Shown one piece after another: positions 1 through 11,660 of a DNA stretch of 64,000 nucleotides (the stretch's first letter is position 1; each line of letters begins with the position of its first letter). This DNA is from Tenrec ecaudatus (taxonomy: Eukaryota > Chordata > Mammalia > Afrosoricida > Tenrecidae): NCBI RefSeq assembly GCF_050624435.1, contig NC_134537.1, forward strand, positions 9,668,584-9,732,583. The letters run 5' to 3'. The notes under the pieces are model-generated. The model ran no database searches, was not told the DNA's origin, and saw nothing but the letters and a program-made list of their open reading frames with translations. Both the position numbers and the translations under genes were made by a program.

Positions 1-311
1 GGGGATTTTATCTCTTTGCTCCCCTTGCTGCTCTGGTGCACGCCCTTAGTGTTTTGTCCAAGTGTGGTGGGGTCAGATTGGGCACAGTTCCCACACTTCA
101 CCTCCATTGTTGTCCCTAATAGCACAATTTGTCTTATGGTGGGGCTGGCCCACTCTGTGCATTGTCTGCTCTGAGCAGGAATATCGTCCTTGGGGCTTGG
201 TGAGCCCCTCACTCTCCATCCCTCTTTGTTTCTCCTGTGTGCTCTAATCAGAGATGCCCCTCTCCCCAAAAAGTAGCTTCAGTACTGTCTTCTGAAGTGC
301 ATTCTTCCATG
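1..311. other. Unassigned sequence
   Basis: No gene or repeat is recognised with confidence. The text is pyrimidine-rich and reads like old repeat-derived material. Presumed ULK4 intron. Confidence 0.3.
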
Positions 312-708
312 GGGGAGAGTGTTAATAAGAGTTTTACTAACTGTATGTCAAGAAAACAGCCCAGCCCCATCCAGATCAAATCTATAAGTCTGATACTAGT
401 CCATAGATCTCTTCAGACTCACGCAGCCACATGCAATGATGCAGAATTCAGGAAGATCATAGGCTGCTGGGGGAAAAGTCTTGTGGATCCATCTGTGATG
501 GAAGCATCACAGATCTGGCTAAGGCTCTTCATGGCTCAATGTGTCTTGTCAACAGGAAGGTGAAGTAGCGAGAAAGAGAGAGAGAGTTCCCAGAATCCTC
601 ATGAGAAGGGCACGCTCATACGGAGGCATCAGCAGGCTGTGGCCTGATTGACAGGCTTGACTCTAGCCCTATTCATCAAGCTGACATGAAATTCTGTAAC
701 TGCCACCG
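312..708 (+). mobile_element. MaLR-like LTR, 5'-truncated copy
   Basis: The segment aligns in order with the copies at 6735-7263 and 28131-28620: shared landmarks are the 'ccagatcaaatctataagtc' block, 'gactcacgcagccacatgca', 'tcttgtggatcca' and the ending 'taactgcca'. Its first ~100 nt are missing or diverged. See the entry at 6735 for the class. Confidence 0.6.
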
Positions 709-2857
709 TAGTGAAAGAGAAAAGACATTTTTAGGTTGATGTGCAGTGGAAGGGGCCCTCGCCCTGTTGGGTGTGGTATAGCTAACCTGAAGAAGGGTAG
801 AAACAATCTCTTGGCACCAACAAGAGTTTCGGCCCAAAGAATGGTCCAGAAAAGCCTCTGAAGATGCACCCCCTTAAGGGGAACAGTAAGAGTAAGGCTC
901 AGGAAAGGGCTTCCCTTTGGGACAATAGAAGCCAAAGCATGAAAGAAGATCCAAGTGACCAGGAAATCAAAGGGACAAAAGGACTCAAAATCCCAGAATC
1001 AAGAGAAATGGGCCCAGGCCAGCAGTCATCAGAATGGAATTGCCAGGGGTGTGGAGCCAGTAATTTTCATGACACAAGACCCATCACAAATCCAAGAAAG
1101 CCTACATGGCAGGTGGGAATGATGACTTTGACCCAGGACAAGCTCCTCACTAATTTTGTAAAGGTTCAGTTTGTGCCTTCCCCCTAACCCCCCACTTTCC
1201 CCTGATCCTGGGAATCATAATTGTTAAAGAAGCTACACTTGTCCCATTAGAACATCTCCCAGCAATCTAAAGACATTAACACCTCAACTAAGAATGATGG
1301 CCCACGGTGAAAGAAGACAGTGTAGCTGAGAAGAGAAGGATAGATTGATTTTGGCATGTGTGGGGAGAAAGAGGAGAACCAAATAATTTTGTTAGAATGC
1401 AATTTCTCACCCGGGGCAAGAGATTTACTTTGAATAAAAGGAAATTCCTCAAAGATGCTGTCATCTATAGAATGCAGTACCACTCCCCAGGTCCTCTAAG
1501 TAAAGTACAGTAGTGGTAACAAGTCCCTGAGGTAAGCGCTCACCAACAAGCCGAAAGCTTGGCAGTTGGAGTCAACCTAGTGAGGAGGTCCCTTGGAATC
1601 AAGGCCTTGGAAACCCCGATGAGCAGTTCTCCTGCACAGGCAGGTTCACCATGAATCTGAAATGTCTTGATGGCAAGCAGCGACAATTGTTAATAGTACT
1701 TAAGAGCAGTATTTATACATTATCTTATGCATACATCATAAGACATAACTTTGTTATGACTTTGGTCAAATGCAGGCAACCAACCTAGTTTGACATATGA
1801 AATAGTTCAGGGGCGTTTTTGTGGGGTTTTTTTTTGGGGGGGGGGTTGGGTTGGTTTTTTTGGGGTTGTTGGTGTTTTGCCTTGCATGTAGTCTGTTTTT
1901 TTTCCCCTTACATGTAGTCTGACATTGGAGCAAATAAAATTGAAATAACACCCAGACCTATTTTGCAAGACAATTTTAATAAGACTTTCATGAAAGAACT
2001 CAAGTGAGCCAGCATCTAATATCATTGGTCCCAGAGGAGACATGAATGTGCAAGTACAGATAGCCCTGTTTTTAAGCTCTGTTCCTTTCCAATTCCCTCC
2101 CTAAAGAGGCTCAGTTATATTTCTGGTTGTTCACCGGCCTGGTAAAAGACCAGAGTTTTCCAGAAGACAATTCATTGGGGAGGGTTCGCTACTCCCAGGA
2201 ACCCTCAGCCTTGGGCTACGCGAATCCTAACCTTTCTAGTCAACAGAGATGAGGAACAAAATAAGTGTCCAAACACACGAAGTGCTATGGGGAAGCAATT
2301 GGAGTAAGAGAACAGCCTTAGGACAAGCCTACTTGAAAATGCACCTGGCCCCCATCCCTGCACCCCTGAGGCAGCTGCTAAGAGCAAGGAGGAGGGATGA
2401 CTGGGTAAGAACCCAGGCTGTAGGTTAGGTTCAACTTCAGAATGAGGAAGCTAGTTTATCTAGGTATAAGATAAACTTTTTAATTTTTGGTATTGTTTGG
2501 TCTACAGCCAAAACTACTAAATAAAGTATGTGCATTTAAAAAAGGGGAAAAAAAGAAAAAGAAAAAAAAAAAGGATAGCCGACATTTATAGCCTAACCTC
2601 CAAGTAGTGGGATCAACTCAATTGGCGGTGGCTTTGTTTTGGGGTGGCCCTGTGTGGCAGGTATGGCCACATGCTGGGAAAGGACTTCAGTGCCCCCACT
2701 CCTGCCTGGAGCGCTGTCTGGTGGAAGAGTGTGGTTGGAGGGGAAGCGGGGCTACCAGGAAGCTTGCTGGAATCTCAGGAAGCGTCTAGGAGGCAGGGAT
2801 GATCCTCCTGCGGGGATGCTGGCAGGAGCCAGATGCAGCAGCCGTTAGGCTTGAACG
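709..2857. other. Unassigned, presumed ULK4 intron
   Basis: No exon or known repeat is recognised. It contains a T/G homopolymer-rich patch (1816-1867) and an A-rich tract (2538-2573), which may be the tail of an old retroposon. Open frames here are short and without recognisable domains. Confidence 0.4.
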
Positions 2858-3013
2858 GCAAGACCAGCAGTTCAAATGTACCAGCTCCTTTGAGGACAGA
2901 GGACGAGGCTTCCCACCCCATGGCTTCACAGTCCCGGGCGCCACCAGCGCAGTCTTCCTCGGCCGGACGGGGTCACTAGGAATTGGCATCCACTTGATGG
3001 CCATGAGTTGGTT
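2858..3013 (+). mobile_element. AfroSINE (degenerate)
   Basis: Body landmarks appear in the expected order: 'gttcaaatgtaccagctcc', the 'gacgaggcttcc' box, a diverged 'cagtcccggg' segment and the tail 'ggaattggcatccacttgat'. It is tRNA-derived and mobilised by an RTE-type LINE in Afrotheria. Confidence 0.55.
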
Positions 3014-3015
3014 TT

Positions 3016-3320
3016 TGCGTGGTTTGGCTAAAGGACTCGCGAGACTCCGGCTCTCTTTGTAGCCCTGGGTTGGTCGGGTCCGGCTCCGGTCCGGGGTGTC
3101 GCCTGGTGGGGCGGTGGGGCTGAAATCGAAGCCCGGAGGGTGGGTTTGTCCCAAGGCCAGGGCGATGGGGAGCCGCCAACGGGGAGCCGCCAACGGGGAG
3201 CCGCCAACGGGGTGGGTGAACCACGTGATTTTGCCTTGCGCGCGTGCTCAACACAGCAAGCAGTTTTATCCTTGGGATCGCGGTTGGGTTGCAGAATCCG
3301 GGGTGCAACGTTGATCCACG
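3016..3320. other. CpG-rich patch with a tandem triplication
   Basis: The segment is rich in CG dinucleotides (ctcgcgagactccgg, cggctccggtccgg, gcgcgcgtgc) relative to its surroundings. It includes three perfect 14-bp units (ggggagccgccaac) at 3167-3208. It could be a small CpG island or a GC-rich minisatellite; no exon is recognised. Confidence 0.45.
3167..3208. repeat. Tandem repeat, 3 x 14 bp
   Basis: Three exact copies of ggggagccgccaac lie at 3167-3180, 3181-3194 and 3195-3208, followed by a partial gggg. Perfect identity suggests a recent expansion. Confidence 0.9.
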
Positions 3321-4654
3321 TCTGATTTCTCTTCCCAGAGCTCCAGCATCACCCGAGCTTTATACAAAACGAATGGTCCAAAACCCCTCCAGTCTGCACC
3401 CCCGACCTTCCCCGTAGAGAATTCTTCAACCAACCCTCCCCGTTTGTTATAAGCCCGACCCGTGCCCACGAGCCCAGGTCAGGAGGGGCTTCCCATGGAC
3501 GCCCGGCAGGGCACAGATGGGGACAGGGAGCCGAAGGCTAGCCTTGGAAAGCACCCCAGCCAGGCCTGGAACCAAAGCAGCAGGTGCTTACACTAAACGT
3601 TTGTAGAAAAGGGGAATTGACCAAAATGGTCATGTTCCCAGGAGCCAATTTAAGCCCCTAGGTAGAGCCTCGTTTTAATCTGAAGGTGAAAGAAAGGGGA
3701 GACCCTGGTGGCAGCCAGAGAAGTTTCTGGAGAGACTCACAATGAATTAGAGGGGCTTTCAGATTCCACACACCCCTACCCCCACCCCACCACCAGAGCT
3801 TCTCCTCCAGATCCAGTCCTGTCCTGCGGACGGGTGGGGGTGAGGAGGGACAGCAGGTCTCTATATGCAAACGGTGGAGGTGACGTTTAGGCTTCGTTTT
3901 CGAAAAACCCCAGCTGAAAAGAAAAGTCTTATGTGAAGAGACCCAAATTAAGGGACTGGATGGCTAGGTTTATTTTAGAAACATAAACTCTCTGAAGTAG
4001 GGTTGTCATAGTGACCAGCTTGTTTTCACTTGTGTCTGAGATCTGAAGGCGGCGGCATTACAATAATCCGCCTGAGTGCGGCGCGTGTTTCATCAGCAGC
4101 GCGGAGGAGCGGCACCTGGGACGCTCTCACTGGTGTCGGCTTCTTGGCTCCCCTCTCCCCACCTCGTCTGCGGGTGCTGCCAGGGCCTGTCCAGAAGGAT
4201 CCGCGATGAGCCCACTGAAGTTGGCTTGGCTTTGTTTCACCACACTCGTTCAGGATCACTAATGATACAGACACGTGATCACGCACTTAAACAAAAGTGC
4301 CACGGCCTGCCCATACCTGACTCGGTGACAGCCACCTCTCCCCCCATGCCCAAAGCCATTTCTAAACACAGGCCTGCCCTACAGCGTTTCATGAGCTTTG
4401 AGGATGATGCTCTGAGTCACCGTGTGAGCATTAAAAGTCATGGCGTGCCACCATGATAGGGATTGATGGTACTTTCTGATGGGCACTTGTCAACGGCCTT
4501 GGATAAGGGGGATGGGCATCCAAGCTGGCTTTGTCCTTCAGTGGCCGTGGTGCCTTGGGCCAGCCCCTGCCCTCTCTGCTCTCACAGGTTCACCTGAAAC
4601 CTAGGAGACTGTGCTGGCCTCAGGGCCTTACCTTTATCAGAGGACATAAGACGA
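3321..4654. other. Unassigned, with a GC-rich stretch at 4045-4215
   Basis: No gene or repeat is recognised. The part at 4045-4215 is CG-rich (ggcggcggcatt, gtgcggcgcgtg, agcgcggaggagcgg) and not obviously repetitive. It could be regulatory, but nothing in it identifies a function. Confidence 0.35.
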
Positions 4655-4860
4655 CAGTTTGCTGGTTTGCACTTGTTAGGAGCCATCAAGTCAGTTCCGA
4701 CCCATAGCGACCTTACACACAACAGAAAGGAAATACCACCTGGTCCTGACCCATCCTCGCCAACTGCTCCTGTGCCCCAGCCCGTCCTTGCAGCCACCGT
4801 GTCAATCCATCTCGGTGAGGACCTTCCTCTTTCTTGCTGCCTCTCCACTTTACCCAGCAG
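4655..4860 (-). mobile_element. RTE-type LINE 3' end
   Basis: Read on the minus strand it encodes the end of an RTE reverse transcriptase ORF (ERGRSSPRWIDTVAA), followed by the tail with 'ggtcgctatgggtcggaact' that is shared with AfroSINE. Truncated and inactive. Confidence 0.7.
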
Positions 4861-6267
4861 GAAATTTAAATTCAGAAGAGAGCCAGGCCAAACTATTCCA
4901 GGCTGTTAGGTAGAATTTGGGGGATGATTCTGCAGAAAAATCGCATCTCCTTTCAATGCGCTAGTTCTTCCAAGCACTGATGCGATGCGGGTGCCAACAC
5001 CTTCTGTAACCCGTGCATCTTCACTTCGACTCGGGATAGCGAAAGTACCCTTGTGAAAGTGCCCATAGCAGAAGGTTGAAGAAAAGATTTACGGTGGTTT
5101 TTATGCAGGTCCACCACTAAGGAGAACTTCAGGGATTGTCTTTCCCAATGGATCTCAAGTTTAAGCTCAGATTCTCAGCTTTTTTCTCCTTCCTGTAAGG
5201 ACTCCAGGTTTGTAGTGATGCCCGTCGGCCCGGAGAAGTGCAATCGGTTTTCTTTTTCTGATGAATTGTCGTCATACAGCCGCCAGTCAGATGTCTTAGC
5301 AGCCAGGGGTGCAAACCAGCACTCCCCACTCCGCTGATGTATTTTCATTAGAAAGCAGAGAAACGGGAGGCAGGCCTGCCTGACTCTGTTCACAGGAAAT
5401 GGACGCCCGCCATTTACCGTGTTGAAATATTGAAACCTACTCGGGGGCTCTTGGCGCTCCAGAAAGCCCTGCTCCAGTACATTATTGCCAAATAAAACGG
5501 AACTTGCTTGTCTTGGTTTGATGGGGAAAATCACTGACTGCTAGCAATGAAAATAGAAACTCCAGGGAGAAGAGGTTGTGTTTATGTTCTTCATTCTCAC
5601 GTATTAGCTTCTTGCAGTGGCTGCAATGCCCGTTCTTGAGCTCGGTAATCTCAGACATAGAAGTTCCCCAACAGGGGTTTAGCCATGAAATCAAGGTCAC
5701 AGTGGATGGTGTCGCCTTTACGCCTACCTCGCTTTGCGTGCTGAGATTTTTCTATGGTTGTCGGTTCCCACAAAATGCTCTCTGCTTAGGAAGCTCAAAG
5801 GGGAAATAGGTAGGATGACTTTCAAGCAGACCCACCGTCTGGTTTCTAAGAAAGTTTCAGTGTTGAGAACAATATTTTTCAAAAGGCTGAAGGTCACATT
5901 GGTAGACACAACAATCATTTCTACAAGAAGATCGGTTCCTGTCTTAAGGTATATTCCGAATGGCCTAAGGGGAGAGGAAACTGTGGGAGAAGGAATTAAT
6001 TCATTCCTATAGATAGTTCATTTCAGCACCACTTGAAATTCCTTACTGCAAGCTGAACTAATTATGGAAAATGATTTGGTGTCAGAGAACAAAATGATTT
6101 AGCTAAGTAAATGAAAATTCTTCTCAAGAGGTAAACACAGATGTATTTTGACTGATCCATCATTCTCAGACTCATCACACATGTACACCAATTGGTGAAT
6201 GCATAGATTCCTTATTGCTTTTCCTTGCCCCCTTTTTAAGGATTGCCTGGTTGCTTCCACATTCTGT
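4861..6267. other. Non-repetitive intronic sequence
   Basis: No repeat is recognised over about 1.4 kb. The block 5200-5560 has balanced composition and no simple sequence, and includes a GGCAGGCCTGCC palindrome near 5371. It is a candidate for conserved non-coding sequence within the presumed ULK4 intron. Confidence 0.35.
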
Positions 6268-6425
6268 TGTTGATAGTTACCATCAAGTCGGCTTCGACTC
6301 ACGTGACCCTGTGCTGCAAATGATGCCAATGCCCAATCCCGCACCATCTTCATATCCATCGGTGTGGTTGAGGCGAGTACTGCTGCCAGGACATGGGGCT
6401 CATCCTTCAGACCTGGGTCACACAG
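6268..6425 (-). mobile_element. RTE-type LINE 3' fragment (degenerate)
   Basis: The reverse complement of the RTE/AfroSINE tail is visible ('accatcaagtcggcttcgac', 'tgcaaatgatgccaatgccc'). It is heavily diverged and truncated. Confidence 0.45.
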
Positions 6426-6477
6426 CAGTCTGTTAGGATCTACTGGGTGTTCATTGGTTAATTTTTGGAAGTACTGT

Positions 6478-6590
6478 TTATACTCGTGTATAAGCCAAGG
6501 CTTTTCAGCACATTTTTAATGCAGCCTTTGTGGTAAAATCAGGTGCCTTGGCTGATATTCGGGTCGGCTTATACTTAAATATAGATGGTA
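6478..6590. mobile_element. Short palindromic MITE-like element
   Basis: The ends carry 'ctcgtgtataagcc' and, inverted, 'ggcttatactt'. Internal 'ccaaggc' and 'gccttgg' add to the inverted structure. This resembles small hAT-type MITEs with an 'agtataagcc' end. No clean target duplication could be read, so the class is tentative. Confidence 0.45.
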
Positions 6591-6734
6591 AGTAGTAATA
6601 CTGTACTTCAGTGGTAATTTCCATTTTCCTAATGCCAGATAATATATAATTTTTCATGTGTTAATTCACTGCCCCATATATCTTCTTTGGTGAAGTAGCT
6701 ATTCAGAATTTTTGCCCATATCTTAATTGGGCTG

Positions 6735-7263
6735 TGTGTTAGTCTGGGTAGACTAGAGAAAAAATTCATAGACATGCATATGTATATACGGGAGAGGTTT
6801 ATATACAAGCGCAATTGAATATTGAGAAAACATCCAGCACAGTCCATATCAAGGCCATAAGTCTGATATTAGCCCATATGTCCGATACCAATCTATAAAG
6901 TCCTCTTCAGACTCACGAAGCACATGAAATGAAGCCAGAAGCAGGATGATCACAAGCCAGTGGGTAGACAGTCTTTAGATCCAGTGGCGTAGTAAGCATC
7001 TCAGCTCTAGCAGGGGTCTCTCTGTCGCTTCTCCAGCTTCTGAGGTCTGGTTGTGTCCACGTGGTGGCTTGTCTTCTGCAATGTCTCCCAGGGAGTAGCA
7101 GAGAGAGAGAGAGAAGTGTCTTCTGCCTCCAAGGAGGAAGTGCTAGACTTCCCAGAATTCTCAGGAGAAGGCCATGGCCATACAGAAGTCTCATTGGCTA
7201 TCTCCAGATTGACAGTCTAGACTCTTAATCCTTAAATTGACACCAGATTAGGTGACTACCACA
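6735..7263 (+). mobile_element. MaLR/ERVL-like solo LTR with 5-bp target duplication
   Basis: The 529-bp element begins TGTGTTAGTCTGGG and ends ACTACCACA. It is flanked by GGCTG at 6730-6734 and at 7264-7268. A 5-bp duplication and TG...CA ends fit class III (ERVL/MaLR) LTRs. Two further copies are at 312-708 and 28131-28620. No internal retroviral sequence is seen. Confidence 0.7.
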
Positions 7264-7337
7264 GGCTGTTTCTTCCCCACTAATTTCATTATTGAGTTTT
7301 TTATAGATCTGTATATGCATATATTACAAAACAAAAA

Positions 7338-7430
7338 CAGCGGCCCTCATGTCAGTGCTGACTCATAGCATCCCTCTGCGGGGACTGTCACTGTTCATGG
7401 GAGTAGAAAGCTCATTCTGCAGGCTCTCCT
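7338..7430 (-). mobile_element. AfroSINE fragment
   Basis: The reverse-oriented tail ('cagtgctgactcatagcatcc') and body ('ggagtagaaagctcattctgc') are visible; the copy is diverged. Confidence 0.4.
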
Positions 7431-7489
7431 GTTATGTTGATGGGAATTGCATTAACTTTATCTTTAAAGCGAACTCTACAGTAAGTTTT

Positions 7490-7640
7490 GAACTACTAAC
7501 CATAAGGTTGGGGGTTTCACCCACCCATCTCTCCAAAGGAGGAATATGAGGCTGTCTGCTCTCATAAAGAGTAACAGCTGCTGAAGCTGCTGTAAGGTCA
7601 CAGTGAGTCAGAATCAACTCAATGGCAGTAGGTAATATCT
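7490..7640 (+). mobile_element. AfroSINE
   Basis: Landmarks are 'ctaaccataaggttgggggt', 'gaggctgtctgctctcataa', 'agagtaacagc' and the tail 'cagaatcaactcaatggcag'. Confidence 0.6.
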
Positions 7641-7649
7641 TTACTATTA

Positions 7650-8489
7650 TACTGAGTCTTGAAACCCATGGGAATTATATTGTTTCTCCATTTAGGGTGT
7701 TTTGGGGGTATTCCCCCTCCCCTTCCGTTTTCACCAACATTTTGTAGTTCTAGCATCTAGATCTGTATATGTTGTTATATTTATACCTTTGAAACGTTTA
7801 GAATTTGCTTTCTGCCCCGTGCTATTTTGGTCAAATTTTATTGTTCACTCGCAGGATACTTCTAGTGTGCACTTGTTAAAGGCATTGTTCAATTTTTGTC
7901 ACTTAGGACAGATTTGTTAATCCTGTTGCATAAAAGTTTGATGTCCCTCTGTTTTTGTGTTTATGTTACCGGGCGAGATTGGAAAATAGAACATCACAGT
8001 TGTAGATTTGCCTAATTTCACTTTGATCCTGTCATTTTTCGACTTGTATGTTCTGAGACTATTAGATACATACGGTAATGTATGTATGGTATGCCTTCCT
8101 GGTGGATTGATTTTTTTTTAAATATATGAAATGTTCCTCTTTATCTCTAGAGGTGATCATTGCCTTAAAGCCTACCTTATCTGACATTTATAGAGGCACG
8201 CCAACCTTCTTTGCTTACCTTTTGTGTTGTATATTGTGTTCCATTCTTGTCACCTTCACCTGTCCTGTGAGCCTAAGGTATGTTTCTTGTAAGCACCATG
8301 TAGTTGTATTGTGTTTGTTTTATTTTGTTTATATCCCGTTTGAAAATCTTAATCTTTTACTTGGAGCATTTGGCAAACTTACATCGAAGATAGTTTTTAT
8401 GTGTTTGAGTTTAAATTTACCCCGTGACTTTTTGCTTTCTATTTATCTTGCCTCGTCTGCATTCCTATTTCTTTCTTCATTAATTTTCA
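7650..8489 (-). mobile_element. Old L1 fragment
   Basis: The plus strand reads like the reverse complement of mammalian L1 ORF2 (for example 'cattgccttaaagcctacct' followed by 'tatctgacatttatagaggc'). No open frame survives on the minus strand. The subfamily cannot be assigned by eye. Confidence 0.5.
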
Positions 8490-8850
8490 TTTTATTGGGA
8501 GCTCTTACAGATATTGTAACAATCCATACTTCAATTAGATCAAACGATTGCACCATTGCTGCCGCCCTCAGTTTCAGAACATTTTCCTTCTAGCACTCTT
8601 TGATATCAGCTCCTCTTTATCCCTGCCCTGCCCCTCCCTACCCCCCAGGAAACCTTATTATATTAAATATTATTATTGTCATTTCTTTTTGCCCTATCTT
8701 CCACCATCCCGTGTATCCATTCTGTTATTCGTTCCCCTCCAGTGGGGTCATATAGTCATCATTGCTATCAGTTTCCCTTCCCCCACTCTCTTCCTGCACC
8801 CTCAGGGAATCGTTACCCCCATTACTGTTTCTGAAGAGTTTGTCTCCATT
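8490..8850 (-). mobile_element. Poly(A)-type LINE 3' segment
   Basis: This is the reverse orientation of the family seen at 9174-9796: it starts with 'cattttattgggagctctt', then 'aacattttccttcta', then 'gtttcccttcccc'. Truncated. Confidence 0.6.
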
Positions 8851-8959
8851 AGATTTCATGCATCAAACAATCTTTATTATACAGATGAACATACACAAGT
8901 CTAATGGAATTAATGAATTATTCTAAGACCATAATTATCCTGTTTCTTTCTTCCTGCCT

Positions 8960-9065
8960 TTATTTTTTAAATCATTGTATTATGGGCTCATACAACTCTT
9001 AGCACAATCCATACATACATTGTGTCAAGCACATTTGTACATTTGTTGCCATCATCATTTTCATC
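8960..9065 (-). mobile_element. Poly(A)-type LINE 3' terminal fragment
   Basis: The reverse complement of the family's last ~100 nt is present ('gggctcatacaactcttagc', 'gcacatttgtacatttgttg'). Confidence 0.65.
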
Positions 9066-9173
9066 TTCCTGCCTTCTCTTGGATGACTAAGTATTTCTAA
9101 GTAGTACACTGTATATTTCCCTTTCAATTAGCATGCTAGCTACACATTCTTCTGTTGTAAGAAGTACTTATCT

Positions 9174-9796
9174 AGACCCAAAGCCCATTTCTTGGCCACT
9201 GGAGATCCCCTCACAGAGGGGTCTAGGGGAGGAGATGAGTCATTCAGGGTGCGATGTAGCACCGATGAAGAATACAGCTTTCCTCTAGTTCCTAAATGCT
9301 TCCTCCCCCCAAGTACCATGGATCCTAATTCTACCTTGCAAGCCTAGATAGAGCTGAGGATGTACACTGGTGAAGATAGGAGCTGGAGGCACAGGGAATC
9401 CAGGGCGGATGATACCTTCGGGACTAGGGCTGTGAGTGGCGATACTGGGAGGGTAGAGAGAGAGTGGGTTGGAAAGAGGGAACCGATTACAAGGATCTAC
9501 ATGAGACCTCCTCCCTGGGGGACAGACAACAGAAAAGGGGATGAAGGGAGACATCAGACAGGGTAATATATGACAAAATGACAATTTATAAATTATCGAG
9601 GGTGCATGAGTAAGGGGGGAGCGGGGAAGGAGGGATGAAAAAAAAGAGGACCTGATGCAAAGGGCTTACATGGAGAGCAAATGCTTTGAAAATGATGAGG
9701 GTAATGAATGTACAGATGTGCTTTACACAATTGATGTATGTATGGATTGGGATAAGAGTTGTATGAGCCCCTAATAAAATGTTTAAAAAAAAAAAG
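9174..9796 (+). mobile_element. Poly(A)-type LINE 3' segment with 14-bp target duplication
   Basis: The 623-bp insert ends 'cccctaataaaatg' plus an A tail. It is flanked by agaagtacttatct at 9160-9173 and 9797-9810. The A tail and duplication indicate L1-type target-primed insertion. It carries only the untranslated 3' region; copies in this window are 63 bp to about 1.36 kb long. Confidence 0.8.
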
Positions 9797-9810
9797 AGAA
9801 GTACTTATCT

Positions 9811-10079
9811 GTCCCATCCAGTGTGTGGTCGTCACTACCCACAATGCATGTTTAATAGATACCAGTGGCTACCATTTGGGATAGCAGAAATATAAATGTT
9901 TTGATCTTTGAAAAGTGTTATTTTGTACAGTACTGGTCCTAGATATCACAATTTCAGCTAATCATAATCTAACAAAATTAGTACGATGAGCATGTTCCAT
10001 AAAATGCAACTTCCTTTGAACACTTTCTGTGCTGTTGGTGCCGTGAATTTTAATTGTGTATTATACATATGCAGCCTTG
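9811..10079. other. Unassigned AT-rich sequence
   Basis: No feature is recognised. Confidence 0.4.
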
Positions 10080-10215
10080 TGGCTAGTTGCCGTTGAGTTC
10101 ACTCTAACTCAGCAACACTAAGTACTCGTACACCAGAACATAACTTTGCTCAGCCCTGCATCGTATTCATGCCGATTTATGTGTTTGAGTCTATTACATC
10201 TATGCTGTAGGTGTA
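10080..10215 (-). mobile_element. RTE-type LINE 3' fragment (degenerate)
   Basis: The reverse-oriented tail 'gttgccgttgagttcactct' and 'gctcagccctgcatcg' are recognisable; the rest has decayed. Confidence 0.4.
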
Positions 10216-10289
10216 ATTGTTATAATAATTATAATTATTATAATATAGCCATCTTTATTTTTATACGCTGAATATTTATTTAAATGTAT

Positions 10290-11660
10290 TCACTTATTAC
10301 TCTCCCAGTTGCTCATTATTCATTACTTAGTCTCTGGATTTCTCCCGGTTTAATTTTGCTTCTCGCCAGAGAATTCCTTTTTTATTTTGTTTAGTGTGAG
10401 TTTGCTGGGGGTAAAAACTAGAATTATTTATCTTAAATGTGCCCTAAAATATATTTGTTTAACTATATGTTTTGAAATATATTTTCACTGAGTTTAACAT
10501 TCTGAACTAGGTAATCTAAAGGTATTCAGTTGCCTTATGACTCACTTTGCTTCTGCTGAAAATAGAACTGAAAATCGTCATTGTTGCTCTGTTGAGCGTA
10601 ATAAATATTTTCCCTTCCTCTGGTTCTGTTGAAAATATTATTTATTTCTTTTGTTCTCAGCAATTTTATCATCAGACATCTTTAAATTCATTGTACTTAA
10701 ATCCATTCCAGTGCTTACTGATTCTTAGACTGTCTTTCGTTAATTTTGGAAAATTCTCAGCCTTTGTCTATTAAAATACTGCTAATGCCTCAGATTTTCT
10801 CTCCTGCCGAACGCCAAGTGCACGTGTAGTCCAGCATGCCACGATGTCCCACACGTCTCTCGTTTCTTTCTGTGGAGATCAGTTTTTGTCTGTGCCTCAC
10901 ACTGGCTGTTTTCTTATATCTTCAAGTTTACGAATTCTCTCTTCAACTGTGTCTAACATGCTGATACACCTACTGTTCTGGTTGATTGCTGTTTCTCCGT
11001 TTTGCAGTCCTAAAATCCTCAGTTTTAAAATAAGTTCTGGTTATTGTCCAACATTTTTACTTGTTCTCAGTAAGACAGTCGCTTTGAAACATCATAGTTT
11101 GTCCTTAGTTTCTTAGCTGAGCCTCATGATGCACGATCATTTTATAATGGACATAGAACTGAACAAATTCCCATGATGCAGTTTTATTCGACTATGCACC
11201 TTTCTTAGGCTTAGTGTTCCTGGTTAGTAGTAGCTGTCAGACTAGCAGGAAGCAATATTTCTACTTAGGTACAAACTTAAAAAAAAAGAAACCAAAATGG
11301 CATGTGGTTGATAGTCACTGCCTATTTTTCCAGAAATCAAATAATTTATCATTCATACGACCTTCACTGGGTGGGTGGTGATATCCTAGTTATGTGTGCA
11401 GTATCGCTCTGCACTATGGCTTTGCTTCTATCTTTTTATTACTATGTGGGAGATTGTTTTTCAAGGACCCTTCTAGTAACGAATGTTGCAAAGTCTCTTC
11501 TGCATATGAAGTCTGACTATTAAGTTGTCGTCATCTGTATCTTAGTGTCTTCAGGCTCCCTGTTTAGCAGCTGAGAATTTTTCACTCTGAACAGAACATT
11601 CCTGCCAAGGCTCTTGATGGGTGAGTTGACTCTAAATATGAGAAGGACTCTCCATTATTT
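10290..11660 (-). mobile_element. Old L1 fragment
   Basis: The plus strand follows reverse-complement L1 text, for example 'ttggaaaattctcagccttt' and 'cgaattctctcttcaactgt' then 'gtctaacatgctg'. Decayed, with no ORF. Boundaries are approximate. Confidence 0.5.

Noticed and set aside
864..1187. 107-codon plus-strand frame
   Set aside because: No family features and no convincing splice signals; left as unassigned.
8126..8593. 155-codon hydrophobic plus-strand frame
   Set aside because: It is the antisense of old L1 and LINE 3'UTR sequence; the hydrophobic look comes from T-rich text.
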